Assembly: GCA_030272155.1 (NCBI GenBank)
Contig: CP126200.1
Span: 4,154,001-4,218,000, forward strand
Reading direction: 5' to 3'
From: Tetradesmus obliquus
Lineage: Eukaryota; Chlorophyta; Chlorophyceae; Sphaeropleales; Scenedesmaceae
Length of the DNA stretch: 64,000 nucleotides
In this document: in pieces, positions 46,241 to 58,400 of the stretch
Layout of the letters: every line of letters starts with the position of its first letter
How positions within the stretch are numbered: the first letter of the stretch is position 1
The notes under the pieces: generated by a model
Database searches by the model: none
What the model was told of the DNA's origin: nothing
The model's input: the letters and a program-made list of their open reading frames with translations, nothing else
Translations under genes and position numbers: made by a program

Positions 46241-47103
46241 GCCTGCCGGTGTGGAGGAAGAGTCTGCAGCTGTACATGTAGGCGTGCAAGTGCAGCGGTG
46301 TGGAGTAAAAAACACGTGCGGAGTAAAACACGTGCGGAGTAAAAAGGCCGAGTAGCAGATGCAGCTTGCATTTGTGCGGCTGGTAGCCGCGGCCCAGCTG
46401 CCAAGTGGACGCCAGCCGTGCACTGCTTACTGTGGCCGCAGCAGTGTGGTGCGGACGTATGTGTTGTGCTTGGGTTAGCGGGAGCGATGAGTTGTGTTGT
46501 CTTGCACATGCTTGCTGGTGGGGCAGCGGTTGGGTGCAGAGCATTCACTCAGCATCTGCAGCAGCAGCCTACGCACTTTTGTATGCGCACTGAGACGTCA
46601 ATGTCGGTTCTGCCCCTACTGTCATACCCTGTGGCAGCCTGGCTAACACATGCAGCATCATTGCGCTGGGCGTGCTGCAACATGTGGTACATGCTAGCCG
46701 CTAGCAGGCCGCTGCTGTTGCATGCAACTTGCTCCAGGCATACATGTGCAGTACATCTGTGGAAGACACAGCACTGCATGTGTGTGTGTGTGTTACGTCA
46801 TGTAGTTTACGCAGCTATCTCAGCTGTTGTGTTGTAGGCGGCGCCAGTGGGCGTCCATTAGGGTTGTGTGGGCCTGATCACAGTCGTAAGACCATGGTAC
46901 GTTTTCTGCTGTCTAGACAGATTGATCTGCTGCTGGTTCAGTAGGAGCAGTGTATCGAAGCAGTGGCGCATCATCATGATGAGCTCACACCAGCCAACGG
47001 CGGCGTCATGTTTGTGTGTGTCACTTGTACACAAGTACTAGTGTACTTAAGTGGGCCTCTGTTACGGTAACACATGTATATAATGTTTGTATAGAATTCA
47101 TCA
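46241..47103 (+). other. T/G-rich 3' flank of the small conserved gene
   Basis: No gene seen. The + strand is T/G-rich up to about 47.1 kb, where the palindromic TGTAA element lies. Short CGTGCGGAGTAAAA repeats stand at 46305-46340. Confidence 0.4.
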
Positions 47104-47117
47104 TTTTACATGTAAAA
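47104..47117. terminator. palindromic two-way poly(A) signal TTTTACATGTAAAA
   Basis: A perfect 14-base palindrome that reads TGTAA on both strands. It stands where the T/G-rich flank of a + gene meets the A/C-rich flank of a - gene. TGTAA is the usual green-algal poly(A) signal, so one element could end transcripts from both sides (inference). Confidence 0.5.
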
Positions 47118-47205
47118 GGAAGGATGTATAAGGCTCCAGGATCACAAAAGACCGTGGTAAATGCATTGTTGCGCACCTTCAAGCAATGCATGTTCAAAAC
47201 GGTGC
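47118..47205 (+). repeat. dispersed repeat copy 2 (modules C, D)
   Basis: Module C (GGCTCCAGGATCACAAAAGA then CCGTGGTAAATGCAT) at about 47131-47167 is followed by module D (GCACCTTCAAGCAATG) at about 47175-47190. Compare the copies at 44.3, 54.9 and 57.0 kb. Confidence 0.6.
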
Positions 47206-47788
47206 ATCGCAGCAGACTCATGCATGATGGGACGACTCATAACTTTTGGGGGGCCAGTTCAGGCCATGTGAGTACTCATTATGCTGCATCATCCTTGCAA
47301 CTTGCATTGAATGATTGACCTGCATGCACGTTAAAACCCTTGAATACGACTCACTGTGACAGGGCGAAGCAGGTGGCGTATGTGCGCGCACAGCCTGATA
47401 CACCTGCCAGCAGTGCCACAGTGAACATGCGCATGTCGTTACTCCACACCTGGCAGGGGTAGATCACAGAGGATAGTGCCCCATTCACGCACGAGTCGCC
47501 GGCGGTGCGTTTGCATCAAGCCTGTTTGCTGTACATGTGCCACCAGCAGTAGCCCTCCCAGGGCGCTCACATGAGAGCACGCATGCATGCATACACGCTT
47601 GCAGTGTAGCTGGAGGCACATGACATGTGCCTGCAGACTGTAACTGCAGCGGCTACCAGTAGTGGTACAATTGTGTACACTACGGCAGCCTCACCAGGCC
47701 CTGCTCTGTTGACGCACAACATCATGATCCGATCATGATCAGTGTGGGAGGCCCTTGCCAAGGCCGCCTCAGGCTCGACACAACGAAT

Positions 47789-47847
47789 TCCAAGGTTCCA
47801 CAAACGCAGATCCACACAAGGAAATCCAAGGTTCCACAAACGCAGAT
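47789..47847 (+). repeat. 36-bp tandem duplication
   Basis: TCCAAGGTTCCACAAACGCA plus GAT occurs at 47789-47811 and again, identically, at 47825-47847. The perfect match suggests a recent event. Confidence 0.8.
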
Positions 47848-48223
47848 TGCAAAACACCATCCGTCTGTCGTACCACGATCAGGTAGTACCTGAAGCACGG
47901 CCTCTGCAGGGCCAAAGCCCTTTGACTGATGAGGTGGCGGCGCTGAGCCGCATCTGACGATTCAACGATGATGCCAACATCAACAACAATGATGCATACG
48001 CGACGAGCCAGTGCTGCAGTACAAACGTGTTAAACTGTCATATCACAAACGAGAATATCAGTGTGACGCAGGAGCCCTGTCACAGGGAGCGCTAGACAGC
48101 ACGCTGTACATGTGAACGGGCCCGATCAAAGAGCGTGAGAAACGCCTCGTGCATGTAGCACCACAGTGACATGCACGCTGCACAACAGGCGTCACGTGAA
48201 TGGTCAGATAGTGACTGTTGTGC

Positions 48224-48272
48224 CACGACTACACTACGCACTGCGCCGCGTGCGCAATGGCGTGTAGTCGTG
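48224..48272. repeat. inverted repeat able to form a stable hairpin
   Basis: Arms CACGACTACAC (48224-48234) and GTGTAGTCGTG (48262-48272) are perfect complements; the next bases inward (TACGCAC and GTGCGCA) pair at 6 of 7 positions. The stem is thus about 18 bp with a small GC-rich loop. It could be a small-RNA precursor, a miniature transposon remnant or an RNA 3'-end structure; the sequence does not decide. Confidence 0.6.
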
Positions 48273-49527
48273 TGCCAGCTGCATACACAGCGGCTGTGAC
48301 CAGCATTGCGCCGCGTGAGGTGGGTGAACAGCCGCACAACTAACGTTATGACCACACAAGTCACAAGCCGTGTGCTGCACTGCGTGATGACAACAATTGC
48401 ATCCAAAGGGCCGATGACGGCCAACAAATGACTAGATGGTAGTACCAAGCACGGCAGTACATGCAACTGCATCCAGCAGGCTGCAAGCAGCACAAAAGCA
48501 CAAGCCTGTAATGCTACTAATGCTCTGGTGTCATCAAAACTGACGCAACAACCACTCCAAACCAGAGTCACCGTCTGGGTGCATTGCATGGCCCAACACA
48601 CACGCAATTCTAGCTGGCTGCACATTCCAGGCTAGCAGCGTCATGCTGCTTGGCCAACGCAGCTGCTAAAACCAACGCAGCGTGCTTTTAGCAGCCATGC
48701 AACAGGACCAGGCAGCTGTGCCCGGTTTGCGCTACGCCTGCTGTACACCACACACCATGTGGCACACATGTGATCCAGCAACAGCATTCCATACATGCGT
48801 TTTATCCGCGATTCAGAGGAACCTGCCCCGATGCTGAGCGTACATACACAGCACCATCCACTAAAACAGTGCAAGGGCCCGGGGGCATATGGTCCAGCTC
48901 CAGTCAGCTTTAGCTGGCAAACATGTCAGTGATGCACTGCGGTGTCCTGTTGACAAGAGCCGGCAGCTGCGCAAAGCGGATTCAGAACATTTGCTCAGGA
49001 ACCTGCTCGCAACTGCGCAAAGAGGAATCAGAACATTGTTGTAAAACCTGCTCGCAGGTGGACTAGGCAAGCTGTTTTGACACCTGTGCAGCCTCGTATG
49101 CGCGGCGTTGTGTGTATAAAAACAGCATACAGCTCTTAGAAACCACTCAACATCAGTCCAGCAATCCGGAGATGAAACAGATGATGCCATGCATGCTAGA
49201 GCACAGAAGGGTGCAAGGGAAGCAGCAGGCAATGCTGCAGTCACCCCCTTTCAGGCATCCATTTCCCTGCCCCTTGCTGTGCTTTCAACCAAATGTCATT
49301 TCCCAAACCCAGGTATCTGCCTGCATATCAGGCAGACACAACAGCCAACCTGCCAAATACCCAGCCTTACTGTGTGACTGCCTTTGTTATAAAAAAAAGC
49401 CCGCACAAGTAACACGAGGAAACCCCAACTTCGCATTGGCAATATGCTGCCACTGCTGCCTCAACCAGCTGCACATTGGGACCAAAACAGCACGTGCACT
49501 GGCACGTGTAGGTGCAGTGTCTGTTGT

Positions 49528-49528
<1 letters not shown>

Positions 49529-49573
<45 letters not shown>
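49529..49573 (+). repeat. (CAG)15 microsatellite outside genes
   Basis: Fifteen perfect CAG units in the A/C-rich flank, with no coding context. Confidence 0.9.
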
Positions 49574-49575
<2 letters not shown>

Positions 49576-50823
49576 CTAGTCGTGCAGTGCTGACACCCCA
49601 CAAGCTGATGCTGCAGGCCACACACATTTTCACCAACAGCACCCGCAATGCACGCTGACGGCACAACTGCACACATTGTTGGCAAGCACCGACAGCTGCC
49701 CTCCCCTGCGTAGTACAAGCACGCGGAATGTTTGCTGCACCGGGCAGGCATGCACAGCACGGGCCACCCCAGCAATTTTGAGTATGTACAAGGATGCAAG
49801 AATCGACGATGGCCGCGCGGATGTTGTCAGCACTCAATGCAGACCCCATGATTTGCCCACAGCAGGTGTGATCACCCAAAGCAAGCCTCAAACAGGACAG
49901 CACTGGCTGGAGCAACAGTGGTCAGGTTGATGGCAGGAGGCCTCTGAGTTGGCACTTGCCATTCGGAAGGTGCAATGCCAAGTGCCAGAATGCCAACTAC
50001 GGCATTGGCCGTGCAACCTTCCTCTTCACAACGAGCAGCAGCCAGCCACCTGCCTGTCTGATGTTCCTGTAATAGACAGCTGATGCGATCTCTGCAAACC
50101 CATGCTGCACATACAGCATATCTCTGCCACCTCGGGGAAAAAGACAGCTGGTGTGTGTGCTGATTGGGTGCATGATGGCGTTGCGCAAATATGCAGCACT
50201 GCACACATGCAAAGGATGTCCCAACAGCCCACCACAGACTTCTACTGTGCATCAGGTGGGTGGGTGGTGCTCGAGCGATCAGAGCAATTTGGCGCCAAAA
50301 GGCACAGCCAAAAGACATCTACATGGTAAGGCAGCATAGTCTTCCCTGCAGAATGCCGCTGCAGCAGAAATGTACAGGCAGCTGCTGCAGCTGAGGCAGC
50401 TGCACATTGCACACAGATGCCACAGGACACGCAGGAAGTAGCTGGACCCATGCGTGGCTGTTGGCAGTGACTGACTGCCAAGCAACACACCACCTTCAGC
50501 TGACGAACACCACATATGCATGCATCAGCACACACAAGCGGTGATGCTGTTCTTTACCTCTGCTATCCAGCAGTAACCAAAATATCATGTCACTGTAGCG
50601 TGCAGTTGATCCCCAAACGCCCTTAGCGCACTTGCAGCCAGATACACTTTCAATCCTACCCAAGGAGCTATCATGTGAGGACCCCCTTCACTAGGGCCCT
50701 GGGCACACATTTTGGCGCGTACTTATGGTGGATTATGGTGCACATGTGGAAGCATTCAACCCACACATGCCAGGCCCTGATGCGCGTTTCGATGCAACAC
50801 ATTATGCATGAGCTCAACTTTGT

Positions 50824-50824
<1 letters not shown>

Positions 50825-50889
<65 letters not shown>
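50825..50889 (+). repeat. (CA)32 dinucleotide repeat
   Basis: Uninterrupted CA repeat of 65 bases, preceded by TGTG. A length-variable microsatellite. Confidence 0.95.
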
Positions 50890-50891
<2 letters not shown>

Positions 50892-52998
50892 CAGAATCCC
50901 AGCAGTGACAATAGTCACCACACACCCCGCTCAAAAGCTCTTGTGAAAGCATTTGGCACAACCTCACGATCTTGGAAAAGTGACATACATCAACAGCACA
51001 ACTGCCCCTAGGTTAGGTGCACTTGTCTGCCTTTGCACGCATACCACAGCTTCTAGCATACCATGGGCTGCCAGATAGGCTTGCAGTGAGCAAATCAACA
51101 TGCTGACAAAGCCAGGTACCTTGTCTGCATGCAGCTGTGCCACCACGGACCCTCCAGGGTGAAACAAGCCCTCATCGCAGCAACACTACTAGTAGGTGGT
51201 GTGTGTTGCTGCAGCAAACACACGCAAGGCAAAATTGTGGCTATAGCAGCGCTGCAGGCGTGTCAGCTACAGCTGCGTCATATGCAGCTGAAGCTAGCAC
51301 CGCAACGACTCGAGCCATATTAATCTGGCCAGCGCGTGCACATTGGCGTCAAAAATGCAAACAGTTTGGATCACACCTGGAGGCGTGCATTGTTTCGGCT
51401 GACATACGGCAGCTAATGCTGCTCAACGGAACAACCAATGCCTGTGCCACCAGGGAAGGTGCCTCTAAGTGCCATCTGAAGACAGCATTCAAAGCCTGGT
51501 TCTGTGGTGACGTATGCAGCATGAACACACCGTGTAACCCCGCTATCTATCCATCTTCAGCGCATGGTCCAGCAGGTGAATCCTGTACAAATCCGCTGCC
51601 CAGAACCATACTGCTATACCATGATGAAGCACTTACGCAGGGTGCCAAGGCACATATGACACCCAGCGATGAATACAACTGCGGAGGAGTGACATCCACC
51701 TGGCAGCTGATGGCACAGCAGCCACGCTGCACCACCTCTTACAAGCTCCTCAACAATATTGGTGCTGCACAGCAACCAGCTCTGTGTTGGTGCCAGTGCA
51801 CCAGCATGCAACGTGCCAGAGCATGCATCAGGACTCAAAACCTGAAAAGCACTGCAGGTACTTTTGTACTTGCAAGCACCATGCGGCTTGGCACTTTTGT
51901 ACTTCAAGGCATGGGCCACAGATGTATGCATGTGTGCATGCCAGGCAACACCATGATAGCATTGGGATGCAGCTGGCAGCAGACAGAATACCACGAGCAA
52001 GCAGCGCGCATTGCGCATTGGTGGGCAACCCAACAGTCGGTGTGTAATGCACAGACGATTCACCAGGCACACAGCAGCCTGTAGAACCTTCCTAGAAGAT
52101 ACTTGCCCGCAACAGCGTACTGGCAAAGCTGCTGCCAACATCAATGCAAGAAACCACAGCGCAGTACACAGCATCCCACTGAGACACCCGGGAGTCTGAT
52201 GATTCCCCAAGTATCGCATAGGCCTGCTTACACCATCTCAAATGGTGATGACATTCAAACAGAAGACAGGGATAGTGACTAGATCCTCACTGCAAAATGC
52301 CGCCTACAACACAACCAGCTCTTGATCGACACACTGCAACATGCTGCCCCGTATGCCGCATGTGGGCATGCATGCATTCACCAGCAGAGCTGGCTTCGGA
52401 CAACACACACCAGACATGTGCGCACTCATACACAAGCCACGACACCCAAGACACACAGTGAAACCGCCGTGTCAAATCTCATATCATGTGCAAGCTACGT
52501 AGCACAGCGCTTTCTAGGCGCGTTCTGTACATGCCTGCCACATGCAGTGCTTTGATACTCATCCACTTCCACGCACAAAAACCGCCACCAAACAAGCCAA
52601 GCCTGAGACAACACAATCTCACAGTTCAAGTGGGATTGGCGGTAGCTTTGGTGTGCGTCAGCAGGGCAGCCAAACAACAAACTCGACGCGCTGCGTTCTG
52701 TTCAGAGTTTAGTGCAGCTGCCATCTGCTGCGCAAACACCTCATTTGATGAGCCCAAGCTGCTACACGATCAAGCAAGACCCTCACTGACAGACAATGAC
52801 CGCCAAATTGTCAAGAACCCGAATGTTCTGCACCATTGCTCCAGCGGTTCTTGTGGCAATGCGCTCGAGCCTCCAGCACGTTCCTGCCTTTCACCACCTT
52901 CACGTGCCTCCGTGCGCTGTCGTCATCTGTTTGGAACACACCAGGGGCTGCAGCCTGAGCAGATCCATCAGCAGCGGTACATGCTGCAGCCCGTGTCC

Positions 52999-53528
52999 TC
53001 AGTGTCCGCCTCCCTGTGTGGCATGCGGCACACCTGCCGTGCCAGCGGCAGCTCTCTGCTGCTGCTGTGACAGCAGTTGCTGCTGCTGAGACAGCAGCAT
53101 GCCCTGTGCAGCAAGCTTTGTGGCAGTCTGCAGCCGCGCCGCAGCCTGCTGCACCGCCACTGTGGCAATGTCCATGGCTTTTTCAGCGAGCGCGATGTCT
53201 GCTGCTGACAGCGCGGCGCGCACCACATGCATGCTGCTGTTCACGCATTGGATGGCGCACTGAGATGCCGAGAGCAATGTAGGCAGCGCCGCATCTTCCT
53301 GCAGGGCATAGTTCACACCAGAAGTCAAGGTGAGCTTTTCAAACAATTTGGGTGCTTAGGAAGTGATGTGGCATTTAGTCACTGCATTTGCACTGGGGCG
53401 GCCACCAGTGGCACTGGGTCTGGCAAGGCAACAGCATGGCGTGCATGTGGCGCAGGTGACGGCTGCTGTGGCAGTTCTGCTGCATGCTTGAGCAGCCCAT
53501 GTGCGCCAAAGCAGCAGCAGCAGCAGCA

Positions 53529-53593
<65 letters not shown>

Positions 53594-54083
53594 GCCCTCG
53601 GCAGCCACAACGGCTTCTGATTGAGCACATCACACAATGGTACTGAGTGCGTCTGCAGGATTCGCAGTACAGCCTGTAGCTGTGGCGCGGCAGGCAGCAG
53701 CTAGCGTCAACCCACCGTGCACACACTGCTGGCGCGCAGCCTCTGCAGGATGTGAACCAGCTCCAGCAGCGCCTGATGCCTGCTCAGTTCGCTGCTGCTA
53801 GGGCTGCTGCAGCTGCCTGCAGGCACATACATGCTGCCGCCAGCAGATGCAGCCGCAGGGCTGCTGGTAGGGGCAGCTGCTGCGTACGCGGGCAGCGCTG
53901 CGCTCCTGGCGGGCGCCTGTCCCTGTGCAGCTGCCCAGGGATGGGGCAGACCAAGGTTCTGCAGGTTGCGGCTATCAGTGCTGGGCTGGGGTTTGTGGGG
54001 CTGTGCAAAGCGCGCAGCTGCGTGGTTGTAGGCGGCCGTGCTGTGCACTCGTGCTGACAGCTCTGCTTGCTCGGATGGGCTTG
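52999..54083 (-). CDS. putative Ala-rich helical protein, partial model
   Basis: Two candidate exons: 54083-53716, coding SPSEQAELSARVHSTAAYN...SSSELSRHQALLELVHILQRLRA with donor ACG|GTGGGT, and 53298-52999, coding EDAALPTLLSASQCA...MHVVRAALSAADIALAEKAM...VAVQQAAARLQTATKLAAQ followed by Gln-rich repeats and a stop. Joined directly they are in phase. Both halves are helix-rich, but no family is recognised. A third exon between them (THSVPLCDVLNQKPLW) is possible, but its downstream end runs into a CAG/CTG repeat. The upstream part is missing. The gene is tandem with the membrane protein to its right. Confidence 0.4.
53512..53592. repeat. (CAG)6(CTG)21 trinucleotide palindrome
   Basis: Six CAG units run straight into twenty-one CTG units, so the DNA is an inverted repeat as well as a microsatellite. 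It lies in the presumed intron of the Ala-rich gene. Such sequence folds into hairpins on both strands and is expected to be unstable. Confidence 0.92.
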
Positions 54084-55237
54084 CTGGTACGAGGCACCTC
54101 AGAGAGGGCCTGGGGCATGCCAGCTCATGTGTTGGTGCCTGAGCAGCATGAAACAGGCAGGCGCGCACTTCGATGGCTGAAGTAATTTGATAGTTCTTTC
54201 TGCTTGCAGACTGCTGCGTTCGCAGGGCAGGGGCTGCTTTCGCAGATGACTCATGGACATACAGTGATACCTGGGCGACACCATCGACACCACATCGGTG
54301 CGAGCAGCTGCCATGACAAATTGAGATTCGATCATTGAACACCCGGCTGACTTTCTCACCTCATCCACATCCATCCAGCAGCAGAAGCTGTGCTTGTCGA
54401 CACTGCTACAGCTAGCAGCGCCTTGAATGAAGCCTGCAATGGCAGTTAACCATAACAGGCCGTGCGACAGTGTGACAGTGAACCAATTAGAGCGTCTGCA
54501 GCTCAGCTTAGGCGCTTGGTGGGCTCTTGACTGGCAGTCAAGCGACAGAAAAATTGCAATGGGCCCATCCCGGGGTGATACCCTACCAGGTGCAGCACAC
54601 GTGTGATGCATGTCAGCCCAAGTAGGTGAACAGCTTCGAATCAGCTTAACTGATGCAGCAGTGCTGAACATCAGGATTGCTCGAGCTGCACACCTGCAAA
54701 GCACCGCACTGGCATGAGCGGCTGCAGCAGCTGGACATCTGAGATGAAATTGCTGATATTCTGCCTGCCGCTCGACTTCAAACAGCTTTGGGCAGCAGGA
54801 GCGCTGGTCAAGGCGCTTCAGAAACACCCTCTATTGACTGCTGTACAGGCTGCACGCCTGCTTGCGGCAAGCAGTCCAACCGGGACACCACACATCATCA
54901 CATCATCATCATCATCATCATGTTACCCATCAAGCCATAGCTCAACGCCATCGGCCCGGGACGCCACACATGCAAAAGGACAAATTCGTGCGGCTCCAGG
55001 ATCCAAATGGACCGTGGTAAATGCATACATGTCCGTGCACGGCCACCGCACAGCACGACGTACAGCAGCACGACCAAACGGCTCAGCACACCATGCTGGT
55101 GTTATGCCAGACACCTAAGGGTTCTGCTTCTGCTACAACTGCTGCGGCACTGAATGCTGCCTACTAGGGCTTGGTAAGGCAGCTGGCAGCTGCAAGCTGT
55201 GCCTCAGAATGCCTCATCATCATTCTCTTCATGCGCC
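54084..55237. other. region between the Ala-rich gene and the membrane protein
   Basis: This 1.15-kb stretch holds the 3' flank of the membrane-protein gene and presumably the 5' exons of the Ala-rich gene, which I could not identify. It also holds a dispersed-repeat copy and a CAT microsatellite. Confidence 0.35.
54896..55035 (+). repeat. dispersed repeat copy 3 (modules B, C) with CAT microsatellite
   Basis: A CAT run (54896-54920) leads into module B (CATGTTACCCATCAAGCCAT then AGCTC), and module C (GGCTCCAGGATCCAAATGGA then CCGTGGTAAATGCAT) ends at about 55026. Module B also follows TCATCATCATG in the 57-kb copy, so the CAT run seems to belong to the element. Confidence 0.6.
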
Positions 55238-55365
55238 TCATGCCTCCGGCTTCTTCTTTGCAAAGAAGTACTGGAAGTCGCACACCAGCACTGTAGCGAT
55301 GCCAGTGCTCATCAGCATGCGGTACAACTTCTGCACCAGCGGCACACCTGCAGGTGCGGCAGGGC

Positions 55366-55405
<40 letters not shown>

Positions 55406-58400
55406 GAAGGCAATGAGCCGGCAGCTGTAGCAGCAGAATTGCCGCTACCGGCCTCCAGAAGTAGTGCCACAATCAGTATCAAACCTACCGGTCAAAGCAG
55501 CAAAGGCCCTGCGCAGGCTCACTTGCAAGCCCACCAGCGGCTTGTGACAAGCACTTGATGCACAGCTTTTGCGCAACTCCGTGAGTCGCATCTAACTTAA
55601 ACTACATCAGCATGCCCATGTGAATATTTGCCATGCATGCACGGCCCGCCTGTGCTGCACTACTCCTTGCAGCAGCAGCCGCCAGTGCTGGCAGACAACG
55701 ATCAGTGACTGAAGCAGCGCTGCAGCACTTCCACACTGTATTATATACTTGAGCTGGCAGCTCAAGTACCGCTGAGTCGACCACATCACTGCTTGACCAA
55801 CCATGTGCACCTGCAGCTGCTGACTCACCGGCTAGCGACATATAGCCATATGCTGCCAGTTGCAGCACAGCCACTACTGCCATCGCCAGGTTGAGCTGCC
55901 GAAAGGTGGAGGCGGCAAGACGGCCCCTGTCTGCTGCGTCCTTCAGAGTGTACCACACGATACCTGCAGGGCACGCAGCAGGATGCAAGAGGAGGATGCA
56001 AGGGGAGGATGCAAGGCTCGGCTTGCTTTTTGGAAACCGTGGATGCCAGAGTGTTCAGCGACAACTTCCTGTGCAGCGACATCAACGCAGAAGACATTCA
56101 AGTGCACGCCGGGCATGCAGGCGCAGCAACTGCAGAAGCACATGTGGATCCTGGCACCATCTTAGATGGTACCAGCCTCAACACGGTGAGCACATTGCAA
56201 GCAACCGTAACCATCAAGCGCGCCATCCGCACCTTATGCAATCACTCTGTTGCCGCAGCGGCAGCAGCAGCTGCACCTGCTCACCTGCTAGAACCATACC
56301 ACCCCCTCGCGCCTGCTTCAGCAGCACCGCCACCGGCCCCTCGTCAAGCAAAAACAGCGGCGTGCCGGGGCTGGGGAACTGCCAGAAGAACATGTACAGC
56401 GCCAGGGCAGCACACAGCGAGTAAAAGCCGCCTGCGCAGCAGCAACAGGCAGCATGCGGCCATATATCAGCAAGTGTCTGAGCGACTGCTGCATTTATCC
56501 TAATCCAAGCAAGGATGCATCGGCAGGCACGCGTGCAGCTGCTCGAAGTGATGGTGGTGCGTGCACAGCCTGTGGTGGAGCCATGCAGCAGCTGTCAACA
56601 CCAGTTGGAGCGAGCCCCGGCTCATGCCAGGGCAATTGTACAGCTCGCAGCACAGCCTCAGCCCTGGAACGTGTTGTCGACCCTAGCAGAGCATGCGGTT
56701 TCTTTGCAGGTCATGGCATCGGCAGAGCCACTATGTGGCTAGAGTCACTCACTCACAAGCAGCAAGCGTCTCGGGTGCGAGCGCCAACGCAGTCACTCAC
56801 TAACACAGTCACTCAGTCACTCAAAGTCACTCATCAACAAGTAACAAGTGTCACTCACTAACAAGTGTCTTGGGTGCGATCAGGTCCCTGAGGTTCCCCA
56901 GGAATGACTTGATGATGGTTGGCAGGGAGAAGCCGCCAGCGCTGACTGCATACACCCTGCCCGCCACAAACGCAGTTGCGCCGAGCAGTGCCAGGCAGCA
57001 CCTGCAGAGTTGACAGTAACGACACATGGCGCGCAGTTACGCATCCAATGTAGTCCTCAGGACTCGGTGGGTGCCTTGATGCACTCTTATACATGAAGCA
57101 GCAGTACAGCAGGTTTATCATCATCATGTTACCCATCAAGTCATAGCTTACTTTATAGGGGAGGGTGTGCCCGTTGCAACATTTATGCAGGGTAGTTTGT
57201 AAGTTACTGTGTGGCATCAACGCACAGCAGCTTGTACGGTTGTTGAATGAACCTGCTTCAGCAGGGGCTTGCAGTAGATTCTCGGGGGAGCAGCGAGCAC
57301 AGGAGACGTAGCTTGTGCACAAAGTGCACAAATTGTAGTCACATTTTAGTAACACACCGTGTGCTGCTGCCAGAGCTGCCAGGCCGGGCTTCAGTTCCTC
57401 CAAGAGCACATAAGGTGATGCCACGGCTGAGATGTAACTATGCTGTCTATGCTCTCTATCAGACTCACATCAGTGATGGCTTGGTTAGCAGCGCTCGCTC
57501 CCGTATCGCAAGCGCAGCAAACACGATGCTCTGGTACATCACGCCCAGGTTGAGGCGCTTGTAGGTGTCTGATGACAGCCTGCCATGCGCTGCAGCCTCC
57601 TGCAGGCACCAGAGCATATAACAAAACAAACGGAGCACTGTTTACTGATTGATGGCGTAAGGTTGCTGTGCAAGCAGGTGGGCCACCATTGGTAAACATA
57701 TTCCATGTGGGTAGCTGTGTGGGAGAGTGTGGCTGCGATGTGTGCCACAAGGCGTATGTATCATGCAGGCAGGGGAGCACACACATGCGAGGCGGCGGTG
57801 AGCAGACAGCTTGCTTCTGGCTGAAACAAGGATGTGCTATGGGGCCACGTGACTGCCGCCGGCAGTTTTGAGGATGAGCTGAGCGCTGCCAAAGCTCACT
57901 AGCAGTTAATAGCAGTTACAGGTAATGAGGAACGCGACACCCTATTTGAGGCTGGTGATGCACACATGCTTCTTGCAGCACGTGGCATGCATGTCAGTTG
58001 CAGGGGTTTCGAGCCTGTCGCTCTGTCCTGCAAAGCACACACCTTGAGGCAGACCAGGCATGCCACAATCAGCCACAGGTATGCTCCGGGCGCAATAACA
58101 AGCTGCATGGCTGTGGCTGTCGTCGGCAGCCAGTCGAATAAGTTAGCCATGGCCCATCCAGGGACAAAGCACGTGGCACCAGCTGCTGCTGAGTGCACCA
58201 GCGTCAGGGCTGAGTACGCTGACTTCTGCTGCTCTGGAGACGCCAGCAGCACTGCGGTCAGCACAGAAGCAAGTGCGGCAGGGTCAACCCGAATGAGCGA
58301 TCACGAGGTCAGTGAAGTCAGGTGTGTGCATGTCACGTGCACATGATGTGCAGGGCAGTTACAACTGACAGTAGCCACAGACGTTCGTGGCAGTTACAGC

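Larger units (their letters stand above)
47206..52998 (-). other. A/C-rich 5.8-kb convergent flank, no protein gene seen
   Basis: The + strand is A/C-rich, the expected sense for read-out from a minus-strand gene on the right. It holds simple repeats and one strong hairpin (listed separately), but no recognised domain. Open frames such as + 51137-52084 (315 codons) are Cys/His/Gln-rich and lack conserved motifs. Confidence 0.4.

Noticed and set aside
51137-52084. 315-codon plus-strand frame in the A/C-rich flank
   Set aside because: No domain, a His/Thr/Ala/Gln-biased composition caused by skew, and overlapping open frames on the other strand.
56000-56160. Extra exon between membrane-protein exons 5 and 6
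   Set aside because: All acceptors tried lead to a stop within a few codons, and exons 5 and 6 join directly in phase.
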